A stretch of DNA of 32,851 nucleotides. It comes from Bacteroidales bacterium (GTDB taxonomy: Bacteria > Bacteroidota > Bacteroidia > Bacteroidales > UBA932). This document shows, one piece after another, positions 29,354 to 32,851 of the stretch (position 1 is its first letter; the number at the start of each line of letters is the position of its first letter). The position numbers were made by a program, and so were the translations under genes. The DNA lies in the NCBI GenBank assembly GCA_024398365.1, contig JAKSJG010000017.1, positions 1 to 32,851 on the forward strand, written 5' to 3'. The notes below the pieces were generated by a model, which did not search any database, was not told the origin of the DNA, and saw only the letters and a list, made by a program, of their open reading frames with translations.

Positions 29354-30378
29354 ATGGACACATTACTATTGCGCAGAAGGTTGATGATGGCACAGAGTAG
29401 TGGGGGAGAATTGCCTATAGGGGTGCTATTCCTTGTGATTACATAGGAACAGACGGTTATACAGATTTTGTTGACATGAGGATAGTGCCATCAAAAACAA
29501 TGTCATATGACATCGAATGTATGTGTATTACCGGCGGTACACAGTCTTGTTTTGGATATTTTATTTCCAGCAGGAGATATACACCATTAAGATTTTACTT
29601 ATATAATGGCTCTTATGGTTTTGAATCAGGATATAATGCAAACTATCAGCTGGGACTTAGCGTTACTCCCTATATGTTCACTCCGATTAGATTTAAGCTC
29701 ACGGTTTCAGATACTGGCACCACTATTTATATTATAAATAAAGAAGGTTCGGTAATCGAAAGTAAAACCAAATCTTATAGCGAGACCGGGTATACCCCAA
29801 ATCAAACTATGTTCTTATTTGGAAGAAAAATATCCTCAACTACTATTGAGATAACTCCATGGAGAGGCAGTGTCGGAAGATTTAAGGTATACAGAGATGG
29901 GATATTTAGTAATTGTATAGCAGATTATATTCCATGTTATTATGGCGGTAAGTTTGGATTCTGGGATGCTATTGCGAAGGAATTTAAAACCTCTAAAGAA
30001 AATTCATTACTCGGTTATGGTTCATTTTGGAATACAAAAGGGTTTTTAAATAATGTCAAATGCGTTCAAGGAGGACAGATATATATTGATTATCGATATT
30101 CTGCTGCATCTCCTGCATTTAAAATACCAGAAGGATGCACACAGATAAGATTTGATTGCGGAAGAGTGGATAATAATTATGGTGTCGCATTTTCGGCATC
30201 TGATGATGACATTCCAACAAATAGAGTTCTATCTACTGCACAACCAGTAGTTACAAATATACCGTCGAATGCAAAGTATATAAGAATTTCGCTACCCAGG
30301 AGTTATATATATAATGGTTACATATATGATGAAACCCACGGGCAATATATATGGAAGGGAATTAATGTTAGTGATTAA
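29354..30378 (+). pseudogene. AT-rich fibre gene with lectin-like domain, split by a frameshift
   Basis: MDTLLLRRRLMMAQSSGGEL, encoded from 29354, is the familiar N-terminus of Bacteroidales phage tail proteins, but its frame stops at 29446. The continuation lies in the -1 frame (readable as YRGAIPCDYIGTDGYTDF from about 29416), with an ATG at 29476 opening a 300-residue frame to 30378. One inserted base near CCT at 29414 would restore a single protein of about 340 residues. The body resembles a concanavalin/LamG-like lectin domain (SFGYFI-type strands, ITPWRGSVGRFKVYRDG, IADYIPCYYGGKFGFWD), with a C-terminal beta domain. The AT content is far above that of the neighbours, which suggests transfer. 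Confidence 0.6.
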
Positions 30379-30383
30379 ACACT

Positions 30384-30914
30384 ATGACATACACACGAAT
30401 AAACCCAGATACAGGAGAGAGGGAGTTCTCATCCTGCAAGACAATCAAGACCTCGGCAGGTCAATGGATAAGCAACCCTACGGCGGAGCAGATAGCCGCA
30501 GAGGGATGGGTGGAGGTTGTGCCGCCAGCACCGACTCCCGAGGAACTCCTTGAGAGGGCCAAGGCGGAGAGGATCGCGGAGCTTGAAGCCTACGACTCAT
30601 CCGAGGCTGTCAACGGATTCACCCTCGGTGGTAGAACTATGTGGATAGTACCTGCTGAGCGAACTAATTACCTCAACACGATGCAAGGGGCGCAAAGGCT
30701 CGGCATTGAGTCTGTTCCGTTTATGGGACAGACAATAGCAGTTGGTGATGCAATCAGGATGCTTGATGCTATCAACATTTACGCTATGCAATGTGTTGCC
30801 GTGACTGATGCTCACGAGACTGCCATCAATGCCCTTGCCACCATCGAGGAGGTCGAGGCGTATGACTTCACTATCGGCTATCCGGATAAACTCAACTTCG
30901 ACGATGTGGATTAG
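30384..30914 (+). CDS. DUF4376-like tail fibre-associated protein
   Basis: This is a 176-residue protein. An N-terminal MTYTRINPDTGEREFSS segment and a Pro-rich hinge (VVPPAPTPEELLERAKAER) are followed by a DUF4376-like domain: LEAYDSSEAVNGFTLGGRTM, WIVPAERTNYLNTMQGA, then GQTIAVGDAIRMLDAI. Such proteins follow fibre genes and are thought to be fibre components or assembly factors. The C-terminus overlaps the next gene by 11 bp. The base composition returns to phage backbone values after the AT-rich fibre. Confidence 0.75.
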   Translation: MTYTRINPDTGEREFSSCKTIKTSAGQWISNPTAEQIAAEGWVEVVPPAPTPEELLERAKAERIAELEAYDSSEAVNGFTLGGRTMWIVPAERTNYLNTMQGAQRLGIESVPFMGQTIAVGDAIRMLDAINIYAMQCVAVTDAHETAINALATIEEVEAYDFTIGYPDKLNFDDVD

Positions 30915-31386
30915 TGCGACAATAGCTTTCATCCTCCTTGCGGTCTATGTGGCATACATTATCCGCAACTACGGCATACCTACCTCATTGAGCAGGACTT
31001 TCTACCTGCTCGGTGAGAGAGGGTGGCTGTTCTCCGTGGTGATGTCCGTTATGGGCTTCGCCACGATGATACCGATGATGTCCGTCACTCCCGACAACTT
31101 CAAGTGCGTGCCGTTCATCTGCGGATGCTCCTTGTGCTTCGTGGGCGTCGCATCGGAATATGCCCAGAGGGTGGCATCGGGGGTGCATCTCACTGCGGCA
31201 GTCATCGGTATGCTCTGCTCGCTCGCATGGGTGATTATTATGGGCTGCTGGTGGGTGCTTCCGATTACCCTTGCGGTGGCGGCAATCCCAGCCATTTCGA
31301 CAAGGACTATCAAGTCCTGCTGGGTGTGGTGGCTTGAGGTGGCGGTGCTGCTTTCTGTATTTCTGACAATGATAATAACACTATAA
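30904..31386 (+). CDS. Integral membrane protein of lysis region
   Basis: This 160-residue hydrophobic protein starts at MWISATIAFILLAVYVAYII, with a start inside the previous gene. About five membrane segments are visible (near 3-22, 40-60, 66-90, 100-130, 138-158). The layout MW...IRNYGIPTSLSRTFYLLGER recurs in Bacteroidales prophages, next to lysis genes. It could be a holin-like or host-interaction membrane protein, but it is longer than most holins. The next ATG overlaps its stop by one base. Confidence 0.65.
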   Translation: MWISATIAFILLAVYVAYIIRNYGIPTSLSRTFYLLGERGWLFSVVMSVMGFATMIPMMSVTPDNFKCVPFICGCSLCFVGVASEYAQRVASGVHLTAAVIGMLCSLAWVIIMGCWWVLPITLAVAAIPAISTRTIKSCWVWWLEVAVLLSVFLTMIITL

Positions 31387-31712
31387 TGGACTGGGCAACA
31401 ATAATACCGACAATACTGGGCGGCGGCTCCATCATCTATCTGGTGGTGGAGCATCTGCTCAACAGGCGAAAGAACGCTGCGGAGAACAAGGGCAAGGACA
31501 TCGAAAACGCTCACTCGGTGACCGACCTCTACAAGGAGGTTGACGAGATCGTGGAGCGGAAGACGCAGCCTATCCTCGACAACCAGCGGAAACTGCTGGA
31601 CGAGATGAACGACATCAAGACTCACTGGTGCTGCTACCGCGAGAAGTGCTCTGACCGCATCCTCTACAAGCCCGAGGATGACACCGACTCTTGCATAGGA
31701 GGCGAGGCATAA
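31386..31712 (+). CDS. Membrane-anchored coiled-coil protein, holin/lysis-associated candidate
   Basis: This 108-residue protein has one N-terminal membrane segment (about 4-22, TIIPTILGGGSIIYLVVEHL) and then a charged coiled coil (about 28-80, from LNRRKNAAENKGK to LLDEMNDIKTHW). A Cys-rich end follows (CCYREKCSD). Small single-span proteins with this layout precede the cell wall hydrolase in many Bacteroidales prophages and may be the holin or a spanin partner. This is inference from position. Confidence 0.6.
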   Translation: MDWATIIPTILGGGSIIYLVVEHLLNRRKNAAENKGKDIENAHSVTDLYKEVDEIVERKTQPILDNQRKLLDEMNDIKTHWCCYREKCSDRILYKPEDDTDSCIGGEA

Positions 31713-32173
31713 TGGAGATAATCATCAACCGCAAGTGGCCGAGAAAGGGCTACACCATCGGCACGCTCTCCATTGACGGGGTGCGTATCTGCGAGAGCCT
31801 GGAGGACGAGGACAGGGGGTTGAAGCAAGGAATGTCATTGGCCGAAATACAGAAGAGGAAGGTCTATGGCGAGACCGCCATCCCTGCCGGAAGATACCTT
31901 GTCACGATGACCGTATCCCCGAAGTTCCGCTCAAGGGCGTGGGCCGTTCCCTATGGGGGTAAGGTGCCGCTCATAAACAATGTCACGGGATATGACGGAG
32001 TCAGGATACACCCGATGAACAGGGCGGAGGACTCCCTCGGGTGTGTCGGCGTTGGCAGGAACACCATCAAGGGTCAAGTGACCAACTCCACATACTGGTA
32101 TCGGTACATCCTTGACAACTACATCATCCCTGCGACCAAGAGGAAGGAGGCAATCTACTTAACGATAATGTAG
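31712..32173 (+). CDS. DUF5675-like protein, candidate cell-wall hydrolase
   Basis: This 153-residue protein starts at MEIIINRKWPRKGYTIGTLS. Key motifs are AIPAGRYLVTM and the end motif GVRIHPMNRAEDSLGCVGVG. The last has a His and a Cys spaced as in the YkuD/L,D-transpeptidase active site (H...S-x-G-C). The family (DUF5675) is common at the endolysin position of Bacteroidetes phages. It therefore probably cuts or exchanges peptidoglycan cross-links. There is no signal peptide, so release would depend on a holin. Confidence 0.65.
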   Translation: MEIIINRKWPRKGYTIGTLSIDGVRICESLEDEDRGLKQGMSLAEIQKRKVYGETAIPAGRYLVTMTVSPKFRSRAWAVPYGGKVPLINNVTGYDGVRIHPMNRAEDSLGCVGVGRNTIKGQVTNSTYWYRYILDNYIIPATKRKEAIYLTIM

Positions 32174-32176
32174 CCT

Positions 32177-32683
32177 ATGAACAGGAAAGGTATCATCGCA
32201 TCAGTGCTGCTGATGGCGGCGCTCTGCATCGGCTCCTACTGCATCGGCAGGAAGGGCTATAATCGGCCCGTTGCCGAGTCCAAGTCCGACACCGTGACAA
32301 TTACCCTGCACGACACGATAGTGGCGGAAATGCCCGTCTATTTGACGAGCAGGACCGTTGACACGATGCTCGTTGCCGTGACCGACACGCTCATGCAGCG
32401 CGACACCTGCTGGGTGACTGTCGAGCGGGAACAGCGTCACTATCATCAGGACTCGCTGTATGACGCTTGGGTCAGCGGCTACCGACCGCAGCTGGACTGC
32501 CTCAGGATCTACGCGCCGAGGGTGGTGACTCGCATAGAGACCAGCATCCCCGAGTTTCACGAATACAGGACGCGCTGGGGCGTGGGAGTGCAGGCCGGAT
32601 ATGGCGCCGCAGCGGTGGACGGCAGCATCAGGCTCGCGCCGTATGTGGGCGTGGGCGTATCTTATAATATCTGGAGCTGGTAG
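32177..32683 (+). CDS. Envelope-spanning protein, spanin-like candidate
   Basis: This 168-residue protein has an N-terminal membrane anchor (about 4-24, KGIIASVLLMAALCIGSYCI). A charged periplasmic part (about 30-130) has many Thr and Val alternations. The C-terminal segment of about 35 residues (WGVGVQAGYGAAAVDGSIRL, then APYVGVGVSYNIWSW) has alternating aromatic/Gly strands and ends in Trp, like an outer-membrane beta strand. One end in each membrane fits a spanin, although only two or three strands are present. It is the last gene before attR and no terminator follows within the phage. Confidence 0.6.
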   Translation: MNRKGIIASVLLMAALCIGSYCIGRKGYNRPVAESKSDTVTITLHDTIVAEMPVYLTSRTVDTMLVAVTDTLMQRDTCWVTVEREQRHYHQDSLYDAWVSGYRPQLDCLRIYAPRVVTRIETSIPEFHEYRTRWGVGVQAGYGAAAVDGSIRLAPYVGVGVSYNIWSW

Positions 32684-32702
32684 CATATTCCGGATTAATT
32701 GC

Positions 32703-32710
32703 TATCTTTG
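32703..32710 (+). promoter_or_regulatory. -7 promoter element next to attR
   Basis: TATCTTTG is an exact match to the Bacteroides -7 box, 45 bp before the att core and reading toward it. No clear TTTG -33 box lies 19-21 bp upstream, so strength is uncertain. A transcript would cross the core and end at 32836, giving an RNA of about 120 nt. Confidence 0.45.
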
Positions 32711-32727
32711 CAATGACAATCTAATCA

Positions 32728-32787
32728 GCCCCATGAAATGTCAGTATAAACGTCAGCGTCGTTGCAAAATCCTGCAGTTCATGGGGC
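32728..32787. repeat. 10-bp inverted repeat spanning phage DNA and attR core
   Basis: GCCCCATGAA (32728-32737, phage side) is the exact reverse complement of TTCATGGGGC (32778-32787, inside the core). The second arm also occurs in attL (24-33), but its partner would lie left of the window. The pairing could fold an RNA or align att arms. Confidence 0.5.
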
Positions 32788-32809
32788 ATTTGTTATCCAA
32801 ACGAATCAC
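32755..32809. repeat. attR: attR core, right copy of 55-bp direct repeat
   Basis: This sequence is identical to 1-55 over 55 bases. The sequences diverge at base 56 on the right (A here, C in attL), fixing the right limit of homology. The left limit is unknown because the window starts with the repeat. CGTCAGC, an arm-type motif, overlaps the first three core bases. Confidence 0.9.
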
Positions 32810-32838
32810 AAGGCCCTGCCTTAAGGCGGGGCCTTTTT
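32810..32838 (+). terminator. Terminator just outside attR
   Basis: An 11-bp stem with one G-T pair (AAGGCCCTGCC / GGCGGGGCCTT) and a 4-nt loop is followed by T residues. It belongs to the host flank and is the first terminator after the late genes, so late transcription probably ends here in the integrated state. Confidence 0.8.
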
Positions 32839-32851
32839 CAGTAATAAGCGT

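Noticed and set aside
24251..30914. Diversity-generating retroelement acting on the fibre genes
   Set aside because: No reverse transcriptase gene or Avd-like gene and no template-like repeat pair were found in the window.

Overview
The window is an essentially complete, integrated temperate phage of about 32.75 kb. A perfect 55-bp direct repeat lies at its first base (1-55) and again at 32755-32809; I read these as attL and attR. A tyrosine integrase sits just inside the left copy. The host is very likely a member of the Bacteroidales. Several start regions carry the Bacteroides-type promoter (TTTG, 19-21 bp, TAnnTTTG), and many gene families are typical of Bacteroidales prophages: a Lin1244/DUF4373-like initiator, DUF4376-like and DUF5675-like proteins, and tail proteins with a recurring LPDKP motif. 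The genus cannot be fixed from the sequence. The backbone is moderately GC-rich, with two visibly AT-rich accessory islands (about 10990-12100 and 29350-30380).

Layout. (1) 1-1470: attL, terminator, integrase (+), arm-type repeats and a 21-bp tandem palindrome. (2) 1440-4037, minus strand: the lysogeny region. A CI-like repressor without a protease domain is followed by a probable secreted protein. A separate cassette of six small unknown genes follows, with its own promoter overlapping a 30-bp perfect palindrome. (3) 4040-4156: a divergent switch with repressor-type operators. (4) 4157-13405, plus strand: early and replication genes. These are a Cro-like protein, an SSB-like OB-fold protein, HTH proteins, an initiator gene containing iterons (likely origin), a ParB-like protein, a GT-A-like glycosyltransferase, an HNH endonuclease, several small accessory genes, and a second XerC/D-type recombinase. 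(5) 13406-13733: a non-coding, repeat-rich spacer. (6) 13734-22612: packaging, head and neck genes, namely a PLD-like protein, P27-type TerS, TerL, HK97-type portal, S78 protease, major capsid protein, head-tail connectors, tail tube, and a G/GT tail chaperone pair made by a -1 frameshift at A AAA AAG. (7) 22596-30914: tape measure, a large baseplate/fibre protein with an S74 autoprotease-chaperone, and receptor-binding fibres, one of which is split by a frameshift. (8) 30904-32683: membrane and lysis-type genes. (9) attR and a host-side terminator.

The gene order and the absence of a tail sheath indicate a siphovirus with an HK97-type head. From the 551-residue tape measure I infer a tail of roughly 80 nm. 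The most interesting elements are the promoter/palindrome-controlled cassette in the lysogeny region, the extra tyrosine recombinase, the glycosyltransferase-like enzyme inside the replication module, the iteron-bearing initiator gene, the three-operator switch, the programmed frameshift in the tail chaperone, and the broken AT-rich fibre gene.
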